Shown one piece after another: positions 13,014-23,430 of a stretch of 64,000 nucleotides of DNA. Every line of letters starts with the position of its first letter. The first letter of the stretch is position 1. The stretch covers positions 907,876 to 971,875 of the forward strand of contig JACVTC010000071.1 in assembly GCA_016946835.1 (NCBI GenBank). The letters run 5' to 3'. The notes beneath the pieces were generated by a model. That model searched no databases. It was not told the DNA's origin and saw nothing but the letters and a program-made list of their open reading frames with translations. A program made the translations under genes and the position numbers. The DNA is from Neocallimastix lanati (nom. inval.). Taxonomy: Eukaryota; Neocallimastigomycota; Neocallimastigomycetes; Neocallimastigales; Neocallimastigaceae.

Positions 13014-13947
13014 TTGAACGTGATACCTTTTGTTAAGGTTTCATCTGTGTCATCAATAGTTATAGGTAAGTTGTTTCTGTTTCTACTCATATTGTTATCT
13101 CCCTTTTGAATTTTGAATAAATGTTTTCTTGATAAAAAATTTTTTTGTTCGTTTACTAAGTCTTTGAGAACTTTATGTTAGCATATGATGTGATTGAATA
13201 TTGAATGTTTATTTGTTTTATTTTATTATATTATTTAATTTAATTGGTTGAAATACTATTATTTGATTTGTTGAATGATTAATGCTTATATATATATATA
13301 TATATTTTTTTTTGCGTTAAATTTAATTGGTTAAGTAATAATTATGGTAATTTTAATGTATTTAAATTATTGGTTTAAATTTTGATATTAAGGTTCTTCA
13401 TTGTTTTATATATCTATATAGGAATAATTAAATTCACCTTTAATTTATTATTAATTTAATATATATTTTTTTATTTTAAATTCTATTCGATAAATTATTT
13501 GTTTATTCATTTGTTCTTAACACAAATTATATTTCCTTTTAAATCTTATTATTTAATTGAAATTTTAATAAGATTTTGTTTTGTCACTGACTATTTTCAG
13601 TGTGACGTTTATTATTTGCTGCTCTCTATTCAGCATAGCATTATTTACTTCTTATTTGCTGCTGACTATTTCAGCATAGCATTATTTACTTCTTATCTAT
13701 GTAAGCTTTTTTCTTTTTTTTTTTTTTTTTTTTTTTTTTTTGTATAAAAGTTAAAAAATGAATTGTTTTTTCATCTTTTAAATATATATGTATAATGTTG
13801 AATTTGATTAAAAAAAATTCCTTTTTTTTTTTTTTTTGGTATTTTAAGATATTAATTAGTAAGAATATATTTTATTATTTATTTTTATACTATATATATT
13901 TTAATACTTAGCTTTATATGAGTTGAGGTGAGATGAGACTCTTAATC
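13014..13947 (-). other. Leader of CoB
   Basis: There is no gene here. It lies between the 5' LTR and gag on the minus strand and is AT-rich with two T-runs (13712-13741 and 13820-13838). A duplicated segment, about GACTATTTCAGCATAGCATTATTTACTTCTTAT, lies at 13626-13700. No convincing primer-binding site was recognised next to the LTR. Confidence 0.5.
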
Positions 13948-14138
13948 TTTTAAACACTAAAATTATAGAAGTACACTTATAAAGTATGTAATATTAATAT
14001 AGCATTTTATTTATTATATAAAAACAAGATTAACTACATTTTTTATGATCTATTTGTAATTTTCTTATCTTATTTTGTTTGTATGTAAAGTATGATTGGT
14101 AGATACTATGTTCGACACATTAATATTGTCGTTTAACA
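13948..14138 (-). repeat. 5' LTR of CoB
   Basis: A direct repeat of 9754-9944 with two mismatches by eye. On the + strand it ends TTTAACA directly before TAATA, where the minisatellite resumes. Confidence 0.85.
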
Positions 14139-14404
14139 TAATAAATAAATAATAATAAAAAGAGTATTTATTAATAAATAATAAATAATAAATTAATAAT
14201 AATAAAAAGAGTATTTATTAATAAATAATAAATAATAAATAATAAATAATAAATAATAAATAATAAATAATAAATAATAAATAATAAATAATAAATAATA
14301 AATAATAAATAATAAATAATAAATAATAAATAATAATAATAATAAATAATAAATAATAAATAATAAATAATAAATAATAAATAATAAATAATAAATAAAT
14401 AATA
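14139..14404. repeat. 47-bp minisatellite and AATAAAT microsatellite, right arm
   Basis: Two further AAAAAGAGTATTTATTAAT units (near 14157 and 14205) are followed by a long AATAAAT run to about 14404. This continues the array at 9500-9753 that CoB split. Confidence 0.85.
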
Positions 14405-14895
14405 CATTTTTAACATATTTTTTTATTTATTATTTTTTATTTATTTATTAGTTTTATTTATTTATATGTTTATTTTTTAAAAATATTTTAAGCCACATTT
14501 TGCGAAACGGACAGGAATGTATACTTACAATTGAGAGAAGCATGTAAAATTTGCTTATAATATAAACGTAATTTATTAAATTTTTTTTTTCTTTTTAAAT
14601 GATTAATTTTAATTATAATCTGTGATTTATAATAAAAATAAAAATAATATTAATAATTAAATAATTATAATAATTAAATAATAATAATATTATAATAATA
14701 AATGTTTAATTATAAAAAAATTAAAATAAATTAATATCTCAATACAATTATTTAATAATTTATAATTTATATAAATACATAAATATTTTTTTTTTATTTT
14801 ATATTTATGTATATACAATATTTTAGAAATTTGAATTTTTTTTTTTTTTTTTTTCATTTTCTTTTTTTTACCTCTTCTTAATCTTTTACTTTATG
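14405..14895. other. AT-rich spacer downstream of the ATPase/nuclease gene
   Basis: I see no gene. It holds A/T simple sequence and a T-run at 14839-14853. The stretch just left of 14896 is the 3' flank of the minus-strand gene. Confidence 0.6.
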
Positions 14896-16647
14896 TTAGC
14901 TGCTTCTTAATTTTTTATTTATATCATTTGAATCAGAGGTTGATTTACTTTTTCTTTTCTTTTCAGTTTTTTTAATTATTTGATCAATAGATTTATATTC
15001 TTCTATTTTACAAGTATATTTTTTTGTTGCAGTTTCACAATTTATTCCAATTAATAATATTTTTCCAGAATATTCTTTATCTTTTGAGCTATAATAATAT
15101 TTTTTTTCATGTATATGTTTAATTGCTATTTCCGCTGATTGATTTAATTTTAATTCTACAATAAAAATGGTTCCATTTTTTCTATTACTCATTTTAGGAT
15201 AAAAAAATATATCTGAATTTCCTTTTCCATTTCCTTCCTCTTCTTTAATATTATGAGTAATATTGGCAATAAAATATACATGTTCTATGACACGTTTTAA
15301 ATTACCATGATCCATTTTATCTCCAGGTTTAATTGTATTCATATGTTCTTCTTCTAATATTTTACACATTCCTTCTGTATTTTTTTTTAATGTCATTTTT
15401 AACATTTTTCTAGAATTAGTTATTAAATCATAATAAAATTTCATATCTTTTCTTTTATATAAAACGTCAATAAATCTTTCTTTTAATTCGTTATTTGGAA
15501 TTGAAAGTTTACCTTCATAATAGGTTAAATATCCAAAAGTAACCATTTTTGAATATATATCCTCTTTCATTGCATCATTATTTTCATTTTTTGTTTCCTC
15601 ATTTAAAAGTTCTTCGGTTCCATATTTTTTTAAATTTATTGAGATTTCATTTCCTTTAATTAATTTTATAATTTCTTTTTTTACACCATTTATATCAAAA
15701 TTTATTACATGTAAAATTTCATCAAAACGTCCTGTATCTGTCCAATAACTTCGAATGGAACTATTTTCTAAAGCATTAATTACTGACCATGTATTAAAAA
15801 TTGGATCACCATTATAAGCTTTGTATCCGTTATACCAATAACATAATTTATCATATTCTAATTTTGGGTTTTTTTTGCATAGTTCTTCAACTTCTTTTTC
15901 TGTAAATCCAAAATATTGATAATACTTATTATCTTCCATCATAGAATATTCATTAAAACAATTTAATGTAGACTGACTTAATTGTTTTGCTATTGGTAAT
16001 ATTCCTGTCATATAAACGAAAGCTATATATGATTTATCTTTTATTAAATTCTTTAAAAAAGATAAATATTTTCTTTGGTCTTCAGATGAAAATTTATTAT
16101 TAGCAATGATATAGTCCCATTCATCAATAATAACTATAAATTTTTCTTTTGTTTCCGAACGTAATTCTCTCAAATTATTTTTTATTTTACTTCCAAAATT
16201 TTCTAATAATGAAGAATTTGGAAATATCTTTTTAATATCATGTTTTAAATGTTGATTAATTGAAGCTAAGTATTCATTTAAAGTATCAAAATCTTCAACA
16301 TCTTCAGAAAAATCAAAATATAAAGTGTGATATTTTCCTTGATATTCTTCATATTGTTTAATTTCTAATTGTTTTTCTTTTTCATTAGAACTTATTCCTT
16401 TAGAAACTTTAAAATTATCAAATATTTTTTTCGAATCAATTCCTTTACTATAATAAGTAACTAACATTGCAGCTATTGAAGTTTTTCCAAATCTTCTTGG
16501 TTTTGTTATACAAACATATTTAGAATTATCGAGGTTTATTAATTTATTAAATTTATTTATGATATTAGATTTATCTACAAAGTATTTCTGATTAATAATA
16601 CTTTCATATTTTACATGCATATCATCATTATCAACAATTATTCCCAT
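14896..16647 (-). CDS. AAA-ATPase-like protein with C-terminal PD-(D/E)XK nuclease domain
   Basis: A 583-residue, apparently intact host-type gene. The N-terminal AAA-ATPase-like domain (residues about 10-290) has Walker A PRRFGKT (50-56), Walker B IVIIDEWD (171-178), the family segment TGILPIAK (214-221) and the WYNGY motif (271-275). The C-terminal part has the PD-(D/E)XK core: D479 in NSDIFF, then E498-L-K500 in FIVELKLNQ. This is the domain pair of the Pfam AAA-ATPase_like and PDDEXK_9 families, predicted to couple ATP hydrolysis to DNA cleavage; no cellular role is firmly established. The tail is lysine-rich (KKTEKKRKSK), a possible nuclear localisation signal. The family is common in bacteria and expanded in anaerobic gut fungi, so bacterial origin is plausible. 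It has no neighbours in operon style and no visible intron. Confidence 0.85.
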   Translation of the reverse strand: MGIIVDNDDMHVKYESIINQKYFVDKSNIINKFNKLINLDNSKYVCITKPRRFGKTSIAAMLVTYYSKGIDSKKIFDNFKVSKGISSNEKEKQLEIKQYEEYQGKYHTLYFDFSEDVEDFDTLNEYLASINQHLKHDIKKIFPNSSLLENFGSKIKNNLRELRSETKEKFIVIIDEWDYIIANNKFSSEDQRKYLSFLKNLIKDKSYIAFVYMTGILPIAKQLSQSTLNCFNEYSMMEDNKYYQYFGFTEKEVEELCKKNPKLEYDKLCYWYNGYKAYNGDPIFNTWSVINALENSSIRSYWTDTGRFDEILHVINFDINGVKKEIIKLIKGNEISINLKKYGTEELLNEETKNENNDAMKEDIYSKMVTFGYLTYYEGKLSIPNNELKERFIDVLYKRKDMKFYYDLITNSRKMLKMTLKKNTEGMCKILEEEHMNTIKPGDKMDHGNLKRVIEHVYFIANITHNIKEEEGNGKGNSDIFFYPKMSNRKNGTIFIVELKLNQSAEIAIKHIHEKKYYYSSKDKEYSGKILLIGINCETATKKYTCKIEEYKSIDQIIKKTEKKRKSKSTSDSNDINKKLRSS

Positions 16648-17031
16648 GTTTCATTATTTAATCCTATGTACTTTTTAATATTATTTTTTTAGTTAATAAA
16701 ACTTTAATAATAAATTTTTTATATTTTGTTAAATAATTTAAAAATAATAAGTTTATTTATATAAAATAAAAAAAAAATAAATAAATAAATAAAAAATTAT
16801 TATTTTTACATTTTCTTATTTTAAAGGTTGAATCATATAAAGAATTTTTAATCTATAAAATATCAATAATAATAATAATAATATGTGAAATATATGAAAT
16901 AAGTGTCAAATGTATTTATAATGTATTGACACGTATTGTATTAAATTAAATGTATAATGTATTGACACTTTAATATTTTTAATAAATATTATAAAATAAT
17001 AAATCTATATTATAATTTAAAGTTGTAACTA
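16648..17031. other. Intergenic spacer with an inverted repeat
   Basis: No gene is seen. AAGTGTCAA (16901-16909) and TTGACACTT (16962-16970) form an inverted repeat around two direct copies of ATAATGTATTGACAC. It lies upstream of the ATPase gene on the minus strand and downstream of the small broken gene, so it could be a promoter or a 3'-end element. Confidence 0.4.
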
Positions 17032-17433
17032 TTATATATAATTTTGTTCTACTAAAAAATTTAGTTTATCATTATTAATATAATTTAAAGTTAATGGAGA
17101 TATTCTAATATAATTTTCAATATTATTAAATATTTTTTCATTATATATTTTTTTAAAGATAGATTCATTAATATTGTAATTTTTATAAATTATATTGTAA
17201 TAAATTAAATCCTTTTCTAGTATTATATTAGCAGAATATTTAATATTTAAAATTTTATTTAAACAGTTGATAATCATATAATTAGATTTAAAATAATTTA
17301 AGAAATTATATTCAATTTCGATTGTTATATAATGTATTAATGAAAGAAATAATTCATCTATAGATAATTTATATTATTTGTATTTTGATAAAATTTTTGA
17401 ATTAATAAGATAAATTAAATCATTATAATCCAT
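17032..17433 (-). pseudogene. Small broken hypothetical gene
   Basis: On the minus strand an ATG at 17433 opens 134 codons in one frame, ending in TAA at 17032-17034, with one in-frame TAA at codon 20 (17374-17376). Either this is a pseudogene with one stop, or translation starts at an internal ATG (17277) and gives an 81-residue product. The protein is rich in Asn, Ile, Tyr and Lys; its last residues (LNFLVEQNYI) resemble the end of a degenerate ankyrin-like helix pair. I do not recognise the family. Composition resembles its neighbour at 17667, in divergent orientation, suggesting both belong to a lineage-specific family of low-complexity proteins. Confidence 0.4.
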
Positions 17434-17666
17434 CTTAAAGTATATAAATATAATTATATTTATATTTATGTATTAGATATTTAACGGCAATAAATATTGC
17501 TTTATCTTTAATACAATATGTTAATTAAGATTCTATATTTAAACATATTTATTATTATAAAGATATTTAAAATTTTCATTTAATAATTTAATTCATATCA
17601 AAACTAATTTATATATAATTGGATAATTGAAAAATTAATTCTGTTTAACATAAGAAAATATTTATA

Positions 17667-18605
17667 ATGATATTAGATCAAGAAGATATTAATATATATT
17701 TAAAAGATAAAAATACAAAGGAATTTTATGATGAATATAACAAAGAAAATCCAGATATTAGAAAACTATTATTTTTATCTAAGAATAATAAAATATGTTT
17801 ACATGAACCTTTAAATTTAGAGTATTTCTTATTAATTGATATAAGTTTATATTGTAATCAAAAATTTGATGTTAATAATATTAATCAATTTAATAGATAT
17901 ATAGATATAATAAATTATTTTTATAAATTATTATCTTTTATGAAAAAAAATAAATCTGTAAATAATATTATAAATGAAATAAATAATTATGATATTAATA
18001 AAAATGATTATTCGTTGAATAATAAATTATTAATTACCAATGAAACAATTAATTTTATTAAATCAGATTGTTATAGTGACAATAATTACTTAAATACAAA
18101 TTTAGTTTGTAAAAACCTAAAATTAATATTCTCATTAACAATCATAAATGATTTTATATTAAAGAATATAAATAACAATAATGATTTGATGTGTAAGATT
18201 TATGCTAATATTAATGATTATATAGATCCTTTTAGATCTCCATTTATTTTATATATTTATAATTATATGAATATTGATTTATATACATATATTAGTAATA
18301 ATATTGAAGAATGTTTGGATGATATAATAATAAATTTATTAAATACTAATTATATATATAAATCAAATGTAGATTTTGATATTTTTAATAATAATAAATT
18401 CAAAGAATTAATTATTAATATATTTAATAAAAATAATATATATAATTATGAGTCGTTAAAGAATCATGAATATAATTTTAAAAATGAATTACATTTGTTA
18501 CCGTTATTACAAATACGAAATTTGCATGATCTATATATGATTTTAAAAATAATAGATTTAAAGGATGATTATTTTGATCAATTAAAAAATCAAATATTAC
18601 AATGA
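17667..18605 (+). CDS. Hypothetical protein, Asn/Ile/Tyr-rich
   Basis: A 312-residue open frame from ATG to TGA with no interruption, which is long for sequence this AT-rich and supports a real gene. The protein looks globular and alpha-helical, with hydrophobic-polar alternation throughout (for example LNLEYFLLIDISLY at residues 52-65 and LLPLLQIRNLHDLYMILKIIDL near the end). It has no signal peptide, no clear membrane segment and no catalytic motif that I recognise. It lies between the divergent small broken gene and LTR debris. Proteins of this composition are typical of gut-fungal species-specific families; function is unknown. Confidence 0.6.
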   Translation: MILDQEDINIYLKDKNTKEFYDEYNKENPDIRKLLFLSKNNKICLHEPLNLEYFLLIDISLYCNQKFDVNNINQFNRYIDIINYFYKLLSFMKKNKSVNNIINEINNYDINKNDYSLNNKLLITNETINFIKSDCYSDNNYLNTNLVCKNLKLIFSLTIINDFILKNINNNNDLMCKIYANINDYIDPFRSPFILYIYNYMNIDLYTYISNNIEECLDDIIINLLNTNYIYKSNVDFDIFNNNKFKELIINIFNKNNIYNYESLKNHEYNFKNELHLLPLLQIRNLHDLYMILKIIDLKDDYFDQLKNQILQ

Positions 18606-18799
18606 ACACCAAAAAAAATAGCAAATAAATATATTGATGAATAATAATTATTGTAAGAATATAATAGGTTAGTAGCTATTATTTCTTAATACAATATCAT
18701 ATATTAAATTATATATATATATATGACTATTATTCTAATAATTTTATATTATTTTTTTAATAAAGTATTTTTTATAATATTTAATATTTTAATAATAAT
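18606..18799. other. AT-rich spacer
   Basis: The 3' flank of the hypothetical gene; nothing else is recognisable before the LTR edge TGTAACGAATCC at 18800. Confidence 0.5.
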
Positions 18800-18816
18800 T
18801 GTAACGAATCCTAGAG

Positions 18817-19815
18817 TGTAAGAATCTATAATTATTTTTAACAAAATAATTATATTTTCTTAGTTAAGTTATAATTAATATAACTTTTATTTAACTAATA
18901 TTTCATTTATACACTTAATTATAATTAATAATTTATTTAATTATATATTAAAAATATATTTAGTTTAATATTAAAAATTTATTTAATTAAATAATTTTTA
19001 TGCATTTAAAATAATATTAAATTTATTTAATTATTCACTTAATTATTAAATTTATTAGTTTTAGTTTTCTCTCACTTATTAAATCATAAACTAAAACACT
19101 ATTCTGTATTTTATTATGTATTCTGTATTCTATCATGTATTCTATATTTTATTAATCATGTATTTTTATTATTAATTTATTGTTTTATATTTTTTATGTA
19201 AAATTTTATAAAATAGAACTAAATAGATTAAATTTTAAATATTATGATTGAAATAATTTTTATTATTTTATTCTTTTATTTTCGATCATTATATCAGATT
19301 AAGTATTCAGTTAATTAAGGTTTTTCCAATTACTTCTTAAAAGTAATCCGTTTTACTTAATTAACCCGATGATCGATATGGATAGAATATCGATCAAAAA
19401 ACTTATCTAGGTTTTTCTTCTAGTCTTTTCCTAGATAAGAGATTTGTTAAGATTAGAACCTCTTTTGATTTTAACCTTATTTTGACAAATAAGTATAAAT
19501 AAGGCTCTTGAGTTCTCTTTGAGAAATCAAGAGTTATTATTATAACAATTATAATATAATAATAATAAAAATAGTTTTAACATTTAAAGTTTCTAATAAT
19601 TAATAAAACAAATTATTTTAATAAAACAAATTTTATAATTAAAACTTTTCTTTATCAAATTTAGTGTTTCGTCTATTATAATTCGTTATAATAAACTCGA
19701 TAATTAGAAATAACCATAGGTAAGTATGATTCTTTTCTAAACCTTTAATATTAGCAGTTAGAGCTAATATTAATGATTAATAATTTAATTATAATTTTTT
19801 AATTAAATTATTACA
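18817..19815 (+). repeat. Solo LTR, hairpin-LTR family, copy 2
   Basis: It starts TGTAAGAATC and ends AAATTATTACA, with target duplication TAGAG on both sides (18812-18816 and 19816-19820). TATAAATA at 19494-19501 precedes hairpin CTCTTGA/TCAAGAG (19505-19511 and 19527-19533). Upstream hairpins are GATCGATAT/ATATCGATC (19371-19379 and 19387-19395) and CTTATCTAGG/CCTAGATAAG (19402-19411 and 19430-19439). It is an insertion inside the LTR fragment at 18800. Confidence 0.88.
19371..19439 (+). promoter_or_regulatory. Paired covarying hairpins of the hairpin-LTR family (reference copy)
   Basis: Hairpin 1 is a 9-bp stem with a 7-nt loop; hairpin 2 is a 10-bp stem with a pyrimidine-rich loop (TTTTTCTTCTAGTCTTTT). 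Five LTR copies keep both stems although the paired bases differ, and keep the pyrimidine loop. They lie in U3, so they would be present at the 3' end of a transcript. Confidence 0.75.
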
Positions 19816-19947
19816 TAGAGTGGTAGACTCGGGGTTAGTACGTCAAGATTTAAAATCAAGCAGGGGGGACGGGTATTACCCTGCTTTGATTTTAAATTCT
19901 AAAAAAAAATTTTTATTTTTATTAAAATTTATTTATTATTTATTAAT

Positions 19948-20483
19948 TGTAACGTGAGGGACACTCAAATAAGAGAAAACAATAGGCAGCACTGAATATT
20001 AATAATAAGTAATAAAAATGTTTTGTTAGAAATTGTTTTATTTAAAGATAAATTTATTTAAAATATTTAATTATTAATTAATCAATTAATATTGTAATAT
20101 ATCAAATTACTTATTATTAATTAATCATTTAATAAAAGCACCAAGAGAAATATTTTCAAGTGAAAATTCATACCTATTTATACTTTTTTTGGAAAAACAG
20201 TTTTCATGATTTTGAAAAATTATAGAATTGTGGAAAATTCGTTTAAAACCGATTTTAGCCACAAAAATAGAAACTAATAAAAAGAAGGAATAAAATAGAA
20301 TAAAATATAATTTTAACTATTAAGAATTTCTATAAAATTCTTAAAGATATTACAGAAAGAAACATCTAGAAAATGAAAATAAAAATTATTAAAATTTGCT
20401 TTGTGTTTGAATCGAACCCGAATAGTTCGATTCATGGTCATAGCTCAAGCCACGATGCCAAGATTTCTTTTTCTGTAATTTGA
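19948..20483 (-). repeat. 3' LTR of GyC
   Basis: A direct repeat of 23431-23966. It contains, in minus sense, TATAAATAGG, the self-priming segment GGTGCTTTTAT and a tRNA-like unit with A box TGGCATCGTGG (20460-20450) and B box GGTTCGATTC (20418-20409). Its right edge meets the end of a hairpin-family LTR. Confidence 0.8.
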
Positions 20484-20648
20484 TGTAATAATTCTATTAA
20501 GAACTAACTCAAAATAGAATTATTAACTACAACTTAACGACTAATTCATTAAGTTGAGAAAATAAAATAAAATAAATTTTTTTACCTTTAATGTAGAGTT
20601 TATTATAAAATTAATTATAATAATAACACAAAATGTAAGAGAAGAATT
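20484..20648 (-). repeat. Fragment of a hairpin-family LTR inside GyC
   Basis: It matches 26234-26398 nearly base for base (TGTAATAATTCTATTAAGAA at the start, AAATGTAAGAGAAGAATT at the end). It is the terminal part of an LTR on the minus strand, lying between the GyC LTR and its coding part. Confidence 0.8.
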
Positions 20649-22182
20649 AATATTTTAGCAGATTTGATAAAAGAATTATTGGATTTTCTAATAAATTTTT
20701 TGTCTTCATTTTCATTAATATATTTCTTTAAGGCTAGAGATTCTTTTTCTGTTAGGGGATAAATAGGGCCATAATGAAGTTTTGCGTTTGACTTAAGTTT
20801 AATTTCGCAATCATAAGGACGATGAGGTGGTAATTTATTAGCAGATTTTTCGTCAAATACATCCTTGTATGGAAGAAGTTTTGCAGGTAGTATTTTTTGA
20901 ATATCATTATTTATTTCATTAGTTTCATTATGTTCTTCGTTTTTACTTGTGTTATGTTCTTCAGTACAAATAGAAACAGTAAAATTTGATGGAATAACAA
21001 GACAGTTAGCAATACAATGATTTGATTTAAAAGAAAGTTTATTAGAAGTAAAGTCTATAGTAGGATTATGAGTAATAAGCCATTAAGTTCCAAGAATAGC
21101 ACAATATGATGGAAGGTCAACTACATAAAATTTAGTTTTGCAAATATGGCTTTCATGCTGAATAGAAATTGATGAAGTTTTTCCTAAGATTTGTTGATTG
21201 CCTCCGATTCCAGAGACTCTGGGAAAGTCAGATTGAGAAGAATAAGGAATATTATTTTCTTTAACAAAATAGACGTCAATTAGGTTTAGTTGTGATCCTG
21301 AATCAAGGAGAATTTTAGTTTTTGTTTTAGAATTATTAACTTTAATAGTAAATTCATATATTGGAAGGTTTACATTTGGGAGATCGGAAATCCTTGGTCT
21401 AGTAATAGTTTTAGGTTCTAGATTGCTGATATGAACATTTCTTGAAGAGCTTTTATATTTATTTCTTAAAGGACAGTTGTTAACTGAATGTTCAGAAGAA
21501 CCACAGTGCATGCATAGATTTTCTTTTCTTCTTCTATCTTTTTCTTCTTTCGATAATGAACTGCGAGTTTGAAATTTTGGTTTTCCTTTGGGTGGAGGTC
21601 TTCTGTTATTGTTATTATTATTTGAATGATTTTGATGATTGAAAAATTGCCTCCTAGTTGCAAGTCGAGAATCAAGTCTAGCAGCAATTGTTTGTAGGGC
21701 AAAAAGAGTTTGTGGCCCAGGGAATATTTTAAGTATCTTGGTATCTATTTGATCCTGTAGACCAGCAATGAATGCATCCATTTTAGCTTCTTCATTCCAA
21801 GAAGACTCATCAGCATACTTATTGATTCCAAAATATAGCTTCTTATATCTCCAAGTCGCTTTTGTTTTATTGTTCGTAACTTTTGATTTGCTACGAAAAT
21901 AGCATCATTGTTCCCAAACATAGCTTTAAGTCTTCCAACAAAGGCTTCATAATTATTCAAGCATGGATCTTGGTTATCTATTAAAGATGCGGCCCAATTC
22001 ATAGCAGAACCATAGAGTTGAGTTATTAAATATATAATTTTTGTTTTATCGTCAGCAAATTTGTCGGGATAGAGCATAAAAACTAACTCTATCTTAGCAA
22101 GAAAACCTTTAAAGAAACGACGGTCTCCAGAAAAACCAGTTTTAAAAGTAAAATTATTATCAGTAAAATTGTCTTGTTCCAT
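20649..22182 (-). pseudogene. Gag-protease-RT start of GyC, broken
   Basis: On the minus strand the Gag capsid-like region (22182 to about 21600) carries GFSGDRRFFKGFLAKIELVF, FGNNDAIFVANQKLRTIKQKR and DAFIAGLQDQI, each nearly identical in wording to ChF. Then come a basic linker, CCHC knuckle CMHCGSSEHSVNNC near 21520-21480, protease KILLDSGSQLNLIDVYF near 21310-21270, and the N-terminal part of reverse transcriptase near 20860-20660 (PPHRPYDCEIKL, PIYPLTEKES). In this lineage gag and pol are normally one continuous frame, as seen in ChF. It is broken with two or three breaks. Confidence 0.82.
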
Positions 22183-23170
22183 CTTTATGTATGTTTTAAT
22201 TTAAAATTATTTTCAAATAGTAATTAATGAAATAATAAATCAATTTTTTACAGGAATAATAATCAAGTAACTAGAATATAATCACAACAATAAAAAACAA
22301 ATTCTGTTACTTATAACAAGTAGGCGAACAAATTTATAAAAGCCTAAAATAAAAAATAAAAACTATATAATTTTAACGTCACTTCGCAAGAATGACAAGG
22401 GTTTTATCAGGGATCGAACCTGACCCACCTCTTATTTTATGCGCGAGTGAACAAACTATCACCTGTTGAAGTGTGTAGTTACCCTCAAGCGTTGAAGGTT
22501 TTACAGTTCTAGGTGTTATAAACCTAATTATCAAAGGTTGGCTCCTTTGAGATACCCGCGTTTACTATCTACAAAATTTTTGCAAAATAGTAAATAAGAG
22601 TATATGAAATTAATATTTGGCAAGCCGACACTGTCTATACTCAAATATTAATTTCGTAAATTTGTTTACTTTTTTACAAATATTTTTAAATTGATTTATT
22701 ATTTATTTTATTATTCTTTAAAGAATAATATAGCAATTAAAATTAACTTAAAAAAAAATATAAAGTATTAAATCTTTTGTTTCTTTTCTTTTCCGCACCG
22801 CTGTTCATTCAGTTTATCAATCGAAGAGCTGCAATGTAGGACTTACGCCTCAGCCTACCAGCGAGGGTCGGTAACGTACTTAGAAAAGTATATAAATAAA
22901 AGGTTTAAAATTTAAAAATAAGGAAGTGTTATACAAGACTTTCCTTGATTGTATTAATTAAGCGTAATAATTTCTTCTATTATTAGGATTACAACGTATT
23001 TAGTTCCAAGATTTATTATACGAATTCCGAGGATGACCGTTTGAATAATAAAGAAAGTAGTAATTAAAACGAATAATAGGTAGAGTAATCTAAAGTTTTC
23101 TTTTAAGATATTGAAATTCATGTATAATTTTGAAAGAGAACTAAAAAAGTTATGATTTCAAAATGACAGA

Positions 23171-23249
23171 GTTCCTTAACAGGGGTTCCTTAACAGGGGT
23201 TCCTTAACAGGGGTTCCTTAACAGGGGTTCCTTAACAATGGTTCCTTAA
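23171..23249 (-). repeat. Tandem repeat in GyC leader
   Basis: Six copies of a 15-16 bp unit, GTTCCTTAACAGGG on the + strand, the last two diverged. ChF carries longer units with the same GTTCC/CTTAACGGGG words at the equivalent place. Confidence 0.85.
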
Positions 23250-23419
23250 GTAGATATTTCCAAAAAGTAGATTCAAAGAGATAAATACTTCCAAAGGATA
23301 GTAGATCCAAGAGGTAAAAATTTTCAAAAAAATAAAAGATCCAAAAGGTAGATATTTAAAAAAAATAGTAAATCCAAAGGGTTCTTGAATTCAGTGCCAG
23401 GTATTGTATGATAGTAATA

Positions 23420-23430
23420 GGTGCTTTTAT
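23420..23430 (-). promoter_or_regulatory. Self-priming primer-binding site of GyC
   Basis: Directly inside the 5' LTR the minus strand reads ATAAAAGCACC, the exact complement of GGTGCTTTTAT within the LTR (minus sense of 23615-23625). That segment begins about 40 nt downstream of TATAAATA (23665-23658). This is the arrangement known from Tf1, where the 5' end of the transcript folds back as primer. Confidence 0.7.

Larger units (their letters stand above)
9754..14138 (-). mobile_element. CoB: Ty1/Copia LTR retrotransposon, broken
   Basis: It has 191-bp LTRs (9754-9944 and 13948-14138) that differ at two positions by eye, flanked by TAATA on both sides (9749-9753 and 14139-14143). The host array is itself rich in TAATA, so the duplication is only suggestive. 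Reading on the minus strand: gag, protease, integrase and then parts of a Copia-type reverse transcriptase; integrase before RT is diagnostic of Copia. A polypurine tract (GAGGGGGAG on the minus strand, about 9945-9955) abuts the left LTR. It is broken with several breaks (about five), although about 1% LTR divergence indicates a fairly recent insertion. Confidence 0.88.
18800..19947 (+). repeat. LTR start with tRNA-like unit, split by a solo LTR
   Basis: The interrupted sequence is 18800-18816 (TGTAACGAATCC then TAGAG) continued at 19816. It reads TAGAG, TGGTAGACTCGGGGTT (19821-19836), then a long hairpin whose core is GCAGGG...CCCTGC with flanking TTTAAAATCAA arms (about 19850-19900). TGTAACGAATC is also the start of the ChF LTR. 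The same block occurs inverted at 38444-38520. A loop reading TTTAAAA is compatible with a degenerate tRNA-Leu(UAA) anticodon arm. The rest of this LTR is not seen; GyC begins at 19948. Confidence 0.5.
22183..23430 (-). other. Leader of GyC with a GC-rich island
   Basis: No protein gene is seen. About 22380-22880 is strikingly richer in G and C than its surroundings. It contains a B-box-like GGTTCGATCCC on the minus strand (near 22412-22422) and GTTACCGACCC (near 22867-22877, minus sense), a string also found in the GyG leader. Farther from gag lie the tandem repeats at 23171-23249. Confidence 0.6.

Noticed and set aside
13499-13747. 82-codon open frame rich in Phe
   Set aside because: It lies in the leader of CoB and ends in a T-run; no homology or start context.
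14171-14416. Open frame of LFIIYYL repeats on the minus strand
   Set aside because: It is a translation of the AATAAAT microsatellite.
19816-19836. TGGTAGACTCGGGGTT as the primer site of the LTR ending at 19815
   Set aside because: The LTR 18817-19815 has TAGAG on both sides, so it is a solo insertion and the TGG sequence belongs to the older sequence it split.
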